Assembly (NCBI GenBank): GCA_963969395.1
Contig: OZ017795.1
Span: 3,782,001-3,846,000 of the forward strand
Length of the DNA stretch: 64,000 nucleotides
DNA from: Pseudoscleropodium purum
Taxonomy: Eukaryota; Streptophyta; Bryopsida; Hypnales; Brachytheciaceae
Reading direction: 5' to 3'
A program made the translations under genes and the position numbers. The notes below the pieces were generated by a model, which saw nothing but the letters and a program-made list of their open reading frames with translations, did no database searches and was not told the origin of the DNA. Positions 24,180 through 35,095 of the stretch are shown here, one piece after another; the first letter of the stretch is position 1; every line of letters begins with the position of its first letter.

Positions 24180-25676
24180 CTAATATAAATGGCGGAAATG
24201 TTCATCTGGCATCGGCCAACGATATATATTAGAAAATCGCGTAATAACATGGGCCAAACTAGTATTTTCATCGTCAGTCTTCGAAGAAATGCGCTTCAAG
24301 TAAGCATAAAACACTTTTGCAAAGTCATGAAAGGCAAATTGTGTCGCACTAGGTGTTTTTCGTAGCAAGTTGAAATACGCCTCTGACATGTTGTTTCCAT
24401 TCATCCGCCGAGCAATTTTTCGAATGGTATACTCTTTCGACTTACGTGAATACATCGGAATGACTTCCACATCTGCACCTGCTTTATGCAAATATGCAAT
24501 ACGTGGATCCACCCACCATCTCCTCTGCAAAGTTTGTTTCATCTCATCTGCTGATGTGAATGTGTACAAAGACTTCATTGGCTGAGAAGCTAAGGTGGTC
24601 ATGCTCCAATCGCAAACTCCAATATACACACGTGACTCATCCTCTGGAAAATGCAACAAGATGTTGTCCGGAGAAAGATCATTGTGCAAATGTCCAGCAA
24701 GATGCACTGCATACATTATATGCATAAATGCCCATGTCAACCCCGTGCGCTTCTTCCGATATCTTCCTAAACGGTGAACTTTTACAACCTCCTCTTCGGT
24801 TGGATTTGTATACATCAAACGTATTTGAATGTTGTCTAGATAGTCTTTATCCATATTCAACATTTGTCGAAGAGTTCCACCATTCCACCAATACGCATAA
24901 CCTTCACATGTCGTTCCGTGCACTGTAGAAAATCGTATCACACCCGCGTGTGGAATTCGAACAGCCATTGATTCGTTTTGATGTTCTAACTTTGCAAAAT
25001 CGGGTCGAGTTTGGTGGTGAATGGATTTCTTTGTCGCAAATTCCTAATAAGGAAGTATTCCTGGACATCCTTCAATACGAACTTTTCGAATCGTTGCATA
25101 TCCACCTCTCATCGTTCTATCATCAACAGCAATCACGCGTGCTGTATCTGGAAGTGCTATGAGGTGCCGTTTGGTCCTTTCCGCTTCAGCAACTCCATCA
25201 TTGCTTTTCCACCAACCAATTGAACCAACTCGATTGTGCTTTTTGGCGAATGGAGCACATCGCTCCCTAAACAAGTCCGCTTTTAGAATCACTTCTTCAA
25301 ACTGGGCGTCATTGGATCGATATTCCTTGCCATATTTAACCAAAATGACTTTGAAATTCCACAAAGCGTCATGAACCTTGTTCTTCAAACATTTGGTGAA
25401 GTACATTTTATGCATTTCGTCATGCCACTTCGCCACATTCAATGCATCCAACAACATCTGTGTCATGTCTACCTTGAATTTAGACACGCACTCCTCTTGA
25501 TATCTGATGTACTTATTGTTTAAAGACAATGATGTTTCCGATTCATAAAATTGAACGATGTGCTCGATCATGAATTTTTTGCATTCTTCCGAAGGACTTT
25601 GGCGAGCTACTTCCAAGTTCAATGGTCCCTCTCCATGTTTAAGCTTCGCAACCTTTTTCTTCCCCTTCGGCATCAT
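24180..25676 (-). pseudogene. Protein kinase-like gene with one in-frame stop
   Basis: A single 498-codon frame, broken only by TAG at 25044-25046 (codon 211). Residues 1-180 are a basic, otherwise unrecognised N-terminal region (PKGKKKVAK near the start). From about 187 the kinase fold can be followed: Gly-rich loop RGGYATIRKV (about 190-199), a Lys pair in EFATKKS just after the stop, the catalytic loop HNDLSPDN (about 331-338) with Asp333 and Asn338, and CDWS (about 355-358) where most kinases have DFG. The catalytic Asp and both metal-site residues are present, so the ancestor could have been active; DWS in place of DFG is unusual. The C-terminal lobe is hard to align. ATG 25676 lies 193 bp from the nearest GC repeat. 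It may be cargo or a core function of the mobile element. The kinase call rests on the loop motifs alone. Confidence 0.72.
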
Positions 25677-25868
25677 GACAAATGAAATTGATATAGATCA
25701 AATTTTTTAATTTGAAATTGAATTCACGGGCAAGTGTCCAAAAAATTGGCAACAAGGGGGCCCCAATAAACCACTCTTGCCTTGCCTCGGAAAGGAGCCA
25801 ATGGAGGATGAACCACCAAGCTCTCCGCTCCACCTTGCATTCACAAGGGGCAAAGCAAAAGTGACAAT

Positions 25869-26222
25869 GCGGACGGCCCGTCCGCCCCATCGGACGGGCT
25901 GGAGGTGGCGGACGCATCGGCCGTCCGCCTCCCTGAAACCCTCGAGCCCCGTCCGCCCGATCGGACGGCCACGGGTGGACAAATCTACTGTCCGCCCGAT
26001 CCGATGGGCAGCGGCTGGCGGACGCATCAGCTGTTCACCTCCCCGAAACCCTACAGTCGCGTCCACCCGATCGGACGGCCACGGGCGGACAAATCTGGCG
26101 TCCGCCCGATCGGACAGGCTGCGGGTGGCAGACGCATCGGCCGTCTGCCTCCCCGAAACCCTCGAGCCCCGTCCGCCCGATCGGACGGGCACGGGCGGAC
26201 AAATCAAGCGTTCGCCCGATCC
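25869..26222. repeat. GC-rich 110-bp tandem repeat array, about 3.2 units
   Basis: The phrase GACGCATCGG recurs at 25911, 26021 (GACGCATCAG) and 26131, an exact 110-bp period. Each unit holds GTCCGCCC and GGACGG words, a GAAACCCT phrase and a near-palindrome CCGTCCG-CCCGAT-CGGACGG, perfect at 25949-25968 and present at about 26169-26188. The array lies 193 bp upstream of the kinase-like start codon. Long open frames across it come from repeat composition, not a gene. Confidence 0.9.
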
Positions 26223-26819
26223 AATTTATTTTTCATATTTGAAAATAGAATCTAAAGAAGAACCACTAATTGTCTAATTTGGGCATTTCTTCATACGAAT
26301 AAGAAATCATTTTAGTTTTTAGCAATCGTTGAATGAAAAATAAAAAAATTTCAAATATTCAAATAATTCAATCTTTCATAAATTAATTAGAAATACATTT
26401 ATACCATTTACGAGTTTCTAAATGTAATAAACACAGAACAATAATTTCAAAATACACACCATGCTAGTACATATTTAACCTCGAATGCTAAATTCAAAAA
26501 TAGACATAATATGGCTCTTATAAAATTACATTTCTTCTTCATATTTTTATTATTTATCAAAGTCGCTTATAGCCTTATACATCAACGCTATTATAAAATA
26601 ATACAATGATGTCTTCAACAATATGCTTGCCTACATACATACTTGGTGTACACTATTACACAACACTTTTTGAAAAAGTGAACAAAATTGTTGTTCAAAA
26701 TTGTTCTATTCATTTAAAATTTTGTACTACTTCTACCAATCTAGTGCTCTATACTTATCGTGAGAGTTAAAATGAGAAAATTGAGCAAATACATGCTCAT
26801 TATATACTTGCATGTTTTT
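26223..26819. other. AT-rich spacer inside the large element
   Basis: About 600 bp of AT-rich DNA downstream of the minus-strand zinc-binding-like gene. No gene or structured repeat recognised. Confidence 0.45.
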
Positions 26820-28083
26820 TTATTCGGAATCTGAATCGGACTCAAATTGTTGACCGCTGCCTCTTCTTTGTACTCCAATGAATGTACCACCTCCGTAGTT
26901 TCCGTGATATCCACTTGGTGCACCTCCTTGTCCATAATTTGAACCTCCAAAAGTGGGAGGAGGAACCGGAATAGTAGGCTCTGATCCTCTTTCATTTGAA
27001 GCTCCGTAATAAGAGGCCCCATGATGCCCGTATGAATCACTTCTAGTTGATCCCGGATAGTATTGGGCGCTTCCATGAAGAAAACAACTATACTGCGGGG
27101 TTACATGGCTTCCTCCACTACTTTCAGAGCCCACTTGAGTGGGCGTCGTATAATATGAACCAGATTCAGTAGACCTACCATAGTACGTGTTGCCATAACT
27201 ACCTGTTCCACCTAGAGAGCCAATTTCAGGGGGAGTGCCATAATGAGAACCAACTGCACTTGAACCACCATAATGCGTGGATCCATAGGCTCCTTCTTCC
27301 ACCTTCATATCTATTTTGAGGATCGTAACCAGAGTATGAACCACCTCTTCCTTGTTCAGATTCTTGCGTTCCATGTTCATGTCTGTAGGACCCACCATGC
27401 CTATCTTGTCGTCCACGATCTTGAAGGCTTCTGCATGCTGCCTCTTGCATTTGTTGTTCGAATTCAATTCGTTCTCGTTCTTCTACCCGCTCGTGCCTAA
27501 CTCCAAATGTGACAGGCGCTTGCATATCATCGTCATCATCGTCATCTGTCCACGCATCTTCAGCATCTCGTAGAACAACTGAAGGTTGTTGTAGATAACC
27601 TCGATTAGACCACTCTGGCATGCAATCGCTTGTGTCCCTCCACTGTATATCTATAATGGCATCCGTGCGCGTATAGTTCTCCACATTGCGACCTATAGCG
27701 GTACGCCAGTCCACGTCTTTGTGGAGTACAATCTCTGTCCAAACCATTGCCATAATATTATAATTCATTATATTTGGTTTGGCGCTTTTAATGCCAAGAA
27801 CTCGATGCACTTGTGTGTATCGTTGTTTGAAGTGCTCACTTTGGCACGTAGACATTTGTCCTTCCCAACGTGGCGCTTGGTACTCTATACGTTCACGTCG
27901 CCAAAGTTTTTGAATGTGAGTCATTTTCACATACTTCTTGCACATTGAGCAATCCCACACTCTTGTTGGTTCTTCTTCCCATCCCGGTTCATCCACGCAC
28001 AATGGATCGGCTCAAACATCCCAATCGAACAATTGGGGTCTTCCCTTTCGACTACTTTTTTTGGGTGTTCTATCTTTCGACAT
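26820..28083 (-). pseudogene. Zinc-binding-like protein with Gly/Tyr/Ser-rich tail; one stop and one frameshift
   Basis: ATG at 28083 opens a frame with a basic start (SKDRTPKKSSRKGR), a TGA at codon 24 (28012-28014), then a Cys/His domain: W-D-C-x2-C, KMTHIQKLW and C-x3-H. This domain aligns with the start of the plus-strand gene at 31387 (same order: C-x-x-Y-[VI]-K-M-x-H-I-x-K-L-W, then C-x3-HF, then a V/I-DW-T end), so the two are paralogues. An Asp-run linker and an Arg/Gln/Glu-rich stretch follow. Near 27310 the frame shifts by one base in a Gly/Glu-rich stretch and continues as a low-complexity tail rich in Gly, Ser, Tyr and Thr, ending SDSDSE at 26820. Such tails are common in RNA-binding or condensate-forming proteins, but the function here is unknown. 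The Cys/His part recalls a BED-type finger only loosely. Confidence 0.65.
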
Positions 28084-28251
28084 GATGAAGCCGAAGCAAA
28101 GAGAATGAAACAATTAGAAAGCTTAAGAACCAAAATTTTGATTTAATTAATTAATTAAAATTTTACAAGCGTGAACTTTGTGAAAATTTGTAACAATGCC
28201 ACAACAATCGTTCACTCAAAGCGGAAGGGGCGCGTAGAGCTTCCAATGCAT

Positions 28252-28490
28252 TGGTCCGCCTACTCCAAAAGAGAACGATTGTTCGGAATGAGCCGTCCGC
28301 CTCCCCATATATATATGCGGACGCCTCGAGGCGGACGTCCAGATCATGCGGACCACATCAGTCCGCGTGTCAATCGGACGGCCGTAACCGGGCGGACAGG
28401 TATCGGGGCGGACAGGGCGGACGGGTATCGTGGCGGACGGGCGGACAAGGCAGACGCCGGATCGGGTGGACAGGGCGGACGGCTCATCTT
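28252..28490. promoter_or_regulatory. GC-rich GGACGG array upstream of the zinc-binding-like gene
   Basis: Dense GCGGACGG, GGGCGGACAG and CCGTCCGCC words with a short TATATATAT run at about 28306-28315. The dense part starts 209 bp upstream of the minus-strand start codon at 28083. It matches the spacing of the other two arrays in the element, so it is likely a promoter-proximal or protein-binding module. An AAACCCTAAA telo-box-like word follows at about 28491. Confidence 0.6.
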
Positions 28491-28554
28491 AAACCCTAAA
28501 CCTAATGAAACAAATTGTTTTTTTTTTCAAAATCTCACAGTATAGATGTTTAAC

Positions 28555-28760
28555 CCGTAAAGTTCTTTTCACTAAAAACACTTCAAAACTGCCAATAGTA
28601 GTGCAAATATCAAGTCTTAGAAGAAAAATACTTTGGGGCATATGTAACCGTAGGATCTTGTAGTAAATTAGTTGGAAAAAATGTGGAAAAATTTTTAGAC
28701 AAATCCATCATTTGGATTGTAAGATATTAGATATTGAATGTTTCATTTACGGGGGCTACT
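28555..28760 (+). repeat. Copy of dispersed AT-rich repeat family inside the large element
   Basis: Aligns in the same orientation with about 19000-19190: 'TTCACTAAAAACACTTCAAAA', 'GTAACCGTAGGATCTTGTAGTAAA' and 'GGATTGTAAGATATTA' match the corresponding phrases there. The element therefore acquired, or inserted together with, this repeat. Confidence 0.7.
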
Positions 28761-28958
28761 CAATTATGTCTATTAATGAACAATTGGTAGGCTAACAAAC
28801 CTAACTTAGCATGTATTTTAATATTTGTTGCAATTGTTTTAGGAATATTATAACATAACACGATTATAATATTCTTATAAATGATATAGTACTAAATCAT
28901 TTCAAAATCAACAACATTCGAACATAATCTGTCAATCTTGTCTTTCATACTCGTTTAA

Positions 28959-28960
<2 letters not shown>

Positions 28961-28995
<35 letters not shown>
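28961..28995. repeat. (AT)n microsatellite
   Basis: About 17 uninterrupted AT units in the core of the large element. Confidence 0.95.
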
Positions 28996-28999
<4 letters not shown>

Positions 29000-30740
29000 C
29001 ATAAAATATATTAGATAAATCAACATGAACAAATCAATGATTATATATTTCATAGATCTATTCTTCATCAATCAAATAACAGTGCATGTGCAAATATAGA
29101 CAAAAATGGTTTCTCCATTTGTTCCCAAAAAATAGATAAACAAATAGAGAAAGATATGAAGTGAATGTTATTTGGAGAATTGGAACGAAAGAAATTGAAG
29201 TACTCAATTGCATTTTATTAAATTGGAAAATTGCATGTGGATGGCATGAATTAATCTTCATAGATGCTAAACTCATACAAGTTGCATTTCAACATTTATG
29301 ATTTATGCAATTGATTGAATTGAAAGCTCTTGTAATTACATTTTCAAATTTTCGATTCAATCATTCAAATTTGCAAGAGTGATTTATGATAGATTTATAA
29401 CTTTAAATGTGAAAGCATTCAATGCCTTTATGCGTTTGTTCATCAATATATTAATTTTAGATAAATAATATATATTTTTTATAACATATGCATAAACCAT
29501 TACATTAAAAAAAACAAAAAACTAAGAGCCAAGCCAAATAGGCTAGTCAAATGAAGAGAACAAGAGAATAAGAGCCCTACGAGACAGAAAAAAAAGGAAA
29601 AAAAAAGAAAATATCAAAAGGATTCAAAGGAAGGAGCAAGATGCATTCTTGCAAGACCGTAGAATACATAATGATTTCAAAATCCAAACACAAATATATT
29701 TTCTATTTCAATGAGAGTCAAAAATGAACTACCTTGCTCTCAAAAATTGTACAATGTACACGTTATACAAAATGAACATATAATAGAAAGAGTAGAAGAC
29801 ATCGTTTATCATGATTGAAAACTGAAATGATTTTTTTTTCTATGTAGAATATTTTATGAAATGTAACAATGTATTTAATTATCATAGTAATTGGTAGAAA
29901 TCTTTGTGCAATATATAGAAATATTTCATTCATGTGGAGTTTTTTCATTTATTTAGGATTAAAATTGAAGTATTATACTCTACAAAGTACAAACCAAAAA
30001 CAATACCATATACCTAAGTTCAAAAGTTTGCAATTGTTTCGTGAATTCATTTTGAAAACTCAAACAAAGAAATATTTTATAATCAATATCTTGTTCATTT
30101 GAATCATTTAAAAAATCGAATTCCGAATTCAATTCCTATTTATAATAGAAATTATATTTGTCAATTTTTTAGATCTTTAAACAATGAACCCTCTTTTTTA
30201 AAATTAATATTTAAAAACATCTGAAATAAGAATATTGGAATTACCCTTCAAAATAAATATAGCACATGTATAAGTGTATAATGTATTCTACTCCACCAAC
30301 TCAAGTAATGAATTTTTCTATGTTTTTTAAGTAAAAATATAGCCATACATGATTTGAAAGTTAAAATATTGATTCTTTTTCTTTGTTTTCAAATCTAATC
30401 AAAATTTCATTAAAAAATATGAAAGACTCGATGTTCATTTGAAGATCGTGATGCACTTTTAATGAGAAATCACAACCTTTCATTAAATATCATGAGGTTG
30501 AAATCCATTAAACTGTTATTCTAATTATGTATTGGGGCCTTTTTTTAAAATTTCATTTGCTTACAATGAAAATGGAATTGATTATTTCTGCAAAACATTT
30601 GATTTCCTAATGAACTTTGAAAAAATCCCCACCATCTTCTCAAAACCTATTTAGAGGAATAATATCAGTAAATAATTCAAACATATTCAACTTAACCACA
30701 TTCCCCTCATTCATAAAACAATTTAAGGGAGAAAAGAAAA

Positions 30741-30775
30741 GGTTTAGGGTAATTAGGGTATAGGGTTTAGGGTTT
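30741..30775 (+). repeat. Short telomere-like TTTAGGG cluster
   Basis: GGTTTAGGGT, AATTAGGGTA and TAGGGTTTAGGGTTTA occur in a row: two intact plant-type TTTAGGG units plus degenerate ones. Single telo-box words are common in plant promoters, so this need not be telomere-derived. Confidence 0.7.
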
Positions 30776-30904
30776 ACATTTAAAAAAAATAAAAAATGAT
30801 AAATCAATTACATTGATCCTCATTTAGCAGTGATTATTAGGCTGTTTGATTTTTGAAATGTTACTGCTCTTTTTGAATAATAATGGCCTCATAGGATGCA
30901 CCAA

Positions 30905-31168
30905 TGGACAGCTAGGCGGACGCCATCGGCGGTCAGTGTTTAAGTGGGCGGTCGGCGTGTCCAAAGCGAGGACGGCGTTGGAAGGCGGACAGTACGGACA
31001 GTCTGGGCGGACACGCCGGTCAGACGGGGCGGTCGGACGGGGGATGGGCGGACGGGGCGATGGGCGGACGGCGCGTCCGCTGTCGAAGCGAACGTTGTCG
31101 GTCCGCGCGGTGGACACGAGGTTCGGGGCCGCTTCGCGCGGTCCGGGGCAGGTCCGGCGGCGGACGGC
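30905..31168. promoter_or_regulatory. GC-rich GGACGG array upstream of the RING-H2-like gene
   Basis: Dense GGCGGACGGGGCG, GCGGACAG and GGTCCG words, ending about 219 bp upstream of the start codon at 31387. A TATAAG follows at once (31169-31174) and could be the TATA element. Same placement as the arrays before the other two genes of the element. Confidence 0.6.
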
Positions 31169-31386
31169 TATAAGGGTGGAGTGACTTTCATTTCTTCTTA
31201 CTTCAATTCTCCTTCGGTGCCAAGTTGGATGTGCTACTATTGCTTTATGCGCTAGTTGCTCCTACGGGGTGGAGAGTTGGGGTCCTCTATCTTGTGTTAC
31301 TGTGTTGCGGTTGATGCCATCACTTTTGACTATTACGTGAGATTTTTTTATTCACTTCAATTGGTTATTGAATCCAATTGACAATC

Positions 31387-34300
31387 ATGAACGGCGAAGG
31401 TGATCGAAATATGGATGGGGTGACTCCGGGAAGCGAAGCCAGGAAAAAGAGCAAAGTAAAGGGGGCTACGCATGACCTTCGGCTTGACATTTTAAATGAC
31501 CTTACAATTAAAGCAGAGAGCGGGTGAGAAGATGAAGATGCGGAGTATTGGACATAAAAAATGTGCAGGACCTATATTAAAATGTACCACATTGACAAGT
31601 TGTGGCCTCAGGAGTCGCACAAGAGTCATACACGGGATTTTTGTTGTAAACCATGGACTTGCAACAACAAACATTTTGTCCATCGATCTGAGGAGGTGTG
31701 GCGTGTTCTATTCGGAAATAAGCGCAGAAGTAAAGGCTATATTAATTATAGCGTGGCGTGTATGGTTTACGTGGAACTTATATTAGAGCACAAGATCGAT
31801 TGGAGCACGTTTCCGACGACAACAGCTTGCCCACTTCTACTTGAAGCCAATCAAAAGGACATTCCCGACTTGTACAATTCAGAGGGAGAAACAGAAAAAG
31901 TATTAAAAAATACTATTGAGGTGAAAGCGGATGGTGTGAAAAAAGTCTCAAATGTTGAAGAATTACGGTCTGTACAATCTCCAACAAAAGCAATCAATGA
32001 AAGCTCTTCGAAAAATGTGGGGAAAGATGTGGAGAAAGATGTGATGAAAGATGTAGAAGCGCAGGAGGGTGAAGTCTTTTCCACAGCTCCAACGCGTTTG
32101 ACCTTTACACCAAATGTTGCGGCACAAACGCAAACAGAGTTTGTAAACAAAGGCAAGGTTTGTACGGAACGCGGGGAAACTTCAAAAAGTAAAGTAGACG
32201 AAGTCTTGGCGGAGAAAGTAGCAAAGGCTAATGCTACAATTGATAGTTTGATAGCCAATAATTGTTTTGATAGTTTGGTCTACAAATCTCCACCTGTACA
32301 TCAAGGCGTTGAATCTAGTCCAATGTTAAGTTTAGAAGACAAAGTACATACGCCTCGTGAACAAGGCGCGACGATTGATAATATATCCTCATTATGGAGT
32401 TCCGAGCGTAAAAGGCGGGCGGAGGAGTTTCCGTTTACAACGGCATTGCCAAGTCCTCTACATCGAATTTTGCAAGACATGTCCAATCCAAAACAATTGG
32501 AAAATCTTTTGAAGCTCTCGGTTCAGTTTGCTAACCTTCATGAAGAAATAGGCGAATCGTCTAACCCCGATGATGGTGCTACTGCTGTTCCAATGAGTCC
32601 ACTTGCAGATCCAAAGAATGTTGCACATATACTTGATACAGCTTTCAAGATGATGATGTCAGCTGAATTTTTAGCGAAAGTTGTTCCGACTTTTATGAAT
32701 TTGGCCAAGGAGTTTTCTTTCATGGCACCAGAGATGTTGAAAGCTGCTATAGCATTTCAGAATCTTACGAAGACTTTCGAATCACTTTTCGAAGAAAGAG
32801 ATGTTCACATACTACAATTGGTGAAATATGAGAAGAAAATTGCTGACCTTGGAGGAGTGGAAGCAAGGTGCAAAGTGTTGGAGTTGAAATTAAAGACTTC
32901 GAAGGGTGAAGTTGAATATTTAAATCAACAATCATCGAGGCAAATGGAGGAGTTGATGAAGATGAGTAAACGGATTGCAGAATTGCAAGGGACCTCCAAA
33001 AATCCAAGTGAGGTTGCAATCTCACCAGTGATTGTACTCGGAGACAGTCAAGAGACTTAAGACAGTGAAGATAAGCTCTTCCTTCCTTTTGATAAGGCCG
33101 AAGCAAGCGACAACCCTGCCATTATGAATGTACAAGAAAGTCACGATATGAGCATGTTAAAAGCGACACAACAACCATCAATGGAAAAACTTTCATCCGT
33201 TTACGTGAATGCGGAGACGCAAACGGAGAGTTGTGACTTTGAAGAGTTGAAGCATAAATTGGAGGAGGCAATTGAAGCAAAAAGAATCGTTGAATCCAAG
33301 TTGAATCGATTGCAATTGTGCTTGGATTTGAAGAAGTTTATGCCATCTAGCGGCTTGGAGTCTCGATGGTTAGCATGGGTACAAAGACTCTAAGACAGAC
33401 CCTCTGTAGTATCTCGAGCAATGGTAGGTCTTCAAACATTGGCAATGGAGTCGAATGAAAATTGCGATGCCATTCAAAGCTCTTTGAGTTGGTTCAAGAC
33501 TATGTTTGACCAACATCCTTCAAAGGGATATACGGAGATCACATGTTGGGGAGACATGGATGCCATGTTTGAGCGGTTAAACTACACAAAGAAGGACCAA
33601 GCTCCACCCATCAATTGGGCTTTGGAAGTAGAGGAAGGATGGGTCCCTTATAATACACTTTCAGCACACATCAATGTGAAAGACAAGCGAGTGGTGCATG
33701 CTTGTGATCCAGTATCTTCAATCTTGGATGGTTGTTATAGCCTTTGCCAAGGCCTCTTCGGACCGGAAGGTGCGGTAACCATGGGCCAATGTCGCCACAG
33801 TTTCCATGTCACTTGCATTGTGAAAGCATCACTCATTCGTTCGGTGTGTGCCAAGTGTCGTAATCCATTGAGTACTAGGTTCTACGAAATGTTTGGTATC
33901 TTGGAAGCTATGCCTCCAGGCCATGAGTACAATCGTTGGAATCTTCCTCTTGATCAAGCGCCGTACAAATTCCAAAATTATCAACATTGGGGGAAGCCAA
34001 TCCAGTAGAATGCAAATGAACAGAGGCATGATTTGTACGAGGAATCTCAGCAACCATTGGATTTGGATGTGTAGATGACTCACAATAGAAAGGTGGAATT
34101 GCGGGCTCGAGGAATCGTAGATGACGCGGCCCGTGAAATGTTTTGTCGCAACATGGGGGGACATTGGAGCTTGCAACACGAAAAGTTCTTTCGTTTTCCA
34201 GATAAAAAAGTAGAAAGAGGACCAAAAGACAGTTGGGTGGAGGTGAACCATGGAAAAGAGTTCGATGAACAGTATAAAGCATACGACCACACCCTCGTAG

Positions 34301-34797
34301 GTAGGACCCTTCTATTGTCGAAGTTGGAAGAGGCTGCAAAAGTTCGTGCTGTCTACGATACAAATGGACTAACAAGCACAGAATATTCATCTGTAGATGT
34401 GGTAGCAGCATTTGATAGGCGCATTGGCGATATTATAGGGCATTGGAAGGCTTTCCTATTGGATGGAGACTGCCTCACAGTATGGCAAGGGAAAGGAGAT
34501 GATGAAGTTGTTCAAGCGATGGTAGATCGTGTGGAGAGCAACTTGAGAACCTTGAAGGCAGACGAAGTCGATTTATCACCGAAAAGAAAACAAAAAAGTA
34601 AGCGTGAAGAGGACGATGACTTCTCTCCGGAAACCAAGAAACAATTTCATAAGGTGGATATCGAAGTTCAATCTGGAGGGCGAATAGTCCGTCCAAGTCA
34701 ACAACGGTCAACTCGTCAATCATCTGCTAAACTCCTCGGTACAGCAGATTTTCCTTTTGTTTTGGGAGAAGGTAGTGGTCCATCCAGTGGAAAGTAG
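31387..34797 (+). pseudogene. Long coiled-coil, RING-H2-like protein of the large element; six in-frame stops, no frameshift
   Basis: One continuous 1,137-codon frame from ATG 31387 to TAG 34795-34797, broken by stops at 31525 (TGA), 31555 (TAA), 33058 (TAA), 33391 (TAA), 34006 (TAG) and 34072 (TAG). The absence of any frame change over 3.4 kb argues that it was coding until recently. The N-terminus has the Cys/His domain shared with the minus-strand gene at 28083. A low-complexity region follows, then a heptad-like coiled coil (about codons 460-545). A RING-H2-like knuckle lies at about codons 783-824: C-x3-C-x14-C-x-H-x2-H-x2-C-x10-C-x2-C, ending CAKCRNPL. The first Cys pair is one residue wider than usual. 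The tail is basic with a probable nuclear signal (SPKRKQKSKR). A ubiquitin-ligase role is possible but unproven. It has no recognisable transposase motif, yet it is the longest gene in the element and the best candidate for an unknown one. Confidence 0.75.
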
Positions 34798-35095
34798 GAT
34801 TTGAGGAGAATTTTGTTTTTTAAAAACAATGGTCCTTTCATTGTTTAAAAACAAAAAAGAATGTGAAAGATTTAGATCTTAAAAAGATCGTATAGGATTC
34901 AATAGTGATATTGAAACTATGTTTGCATATATTTTGTTTATACATATATATTTATATATAAAGATGCTATATTTTCATTTGCGTATAAAAATATTTTTAT
35001 ATGTACATCTTATTTTACGTGAATGCATTCATTTTTTATTGTGTAACATTCAAATTACATAACAATATAAAATTTTCTAATGACTAATGGCAATG
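34798..35095. other. AT-rich 3' flank of the RING-H2-like gene
   Basis: No gene. Presumably the 3' untranslated region; runs up to the right subterminal GC-rich region. Confidence 0.4.

Larger units (their letters stand above)
28491..30740. other. AT-rich core of the large element
   Basis: Lies between the two divergent paralogous genes. No gene recognised. It holds a copy of the dispersed AT-rich repeat (28555-28760) and an (AT)n tract (28961-28995). Confidence 0.45.

Noticed and set aside
25777..26277. Long overlapping open frames on both strands, rich in Pro, Arg, Ser and Gly
   Set aside because: They run through the GC-rich 110-bp tandem repeat; the absence of stops follows from composition and repetition, and no frame has a protein signature.
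30824..31255. Open frames of about 100 codons in the GC-rich array before the RING-H2-like gene
   Set aside because: Same composition effect as above; they lie in the putative regulatory array and overlap on both strands.
31387..34797. An alternative genetic code or stop-codon reassignment that reads TAA/TAG as Gln
   Set aside because: The desaturase ends normally, and the broken genes also contain frameshifts and catalytic losses. Every stop codon is one C-to-T step from Gln or Arg codons, so that pattern alone proves nothing.
31387..34797. U-to-C RNA editing that restores the stops
   Set aside because: Such editing is known in organelles of some early land plants; this DNA is nuclear-type with LTR and TIR elements, and nothing here suggests editing.
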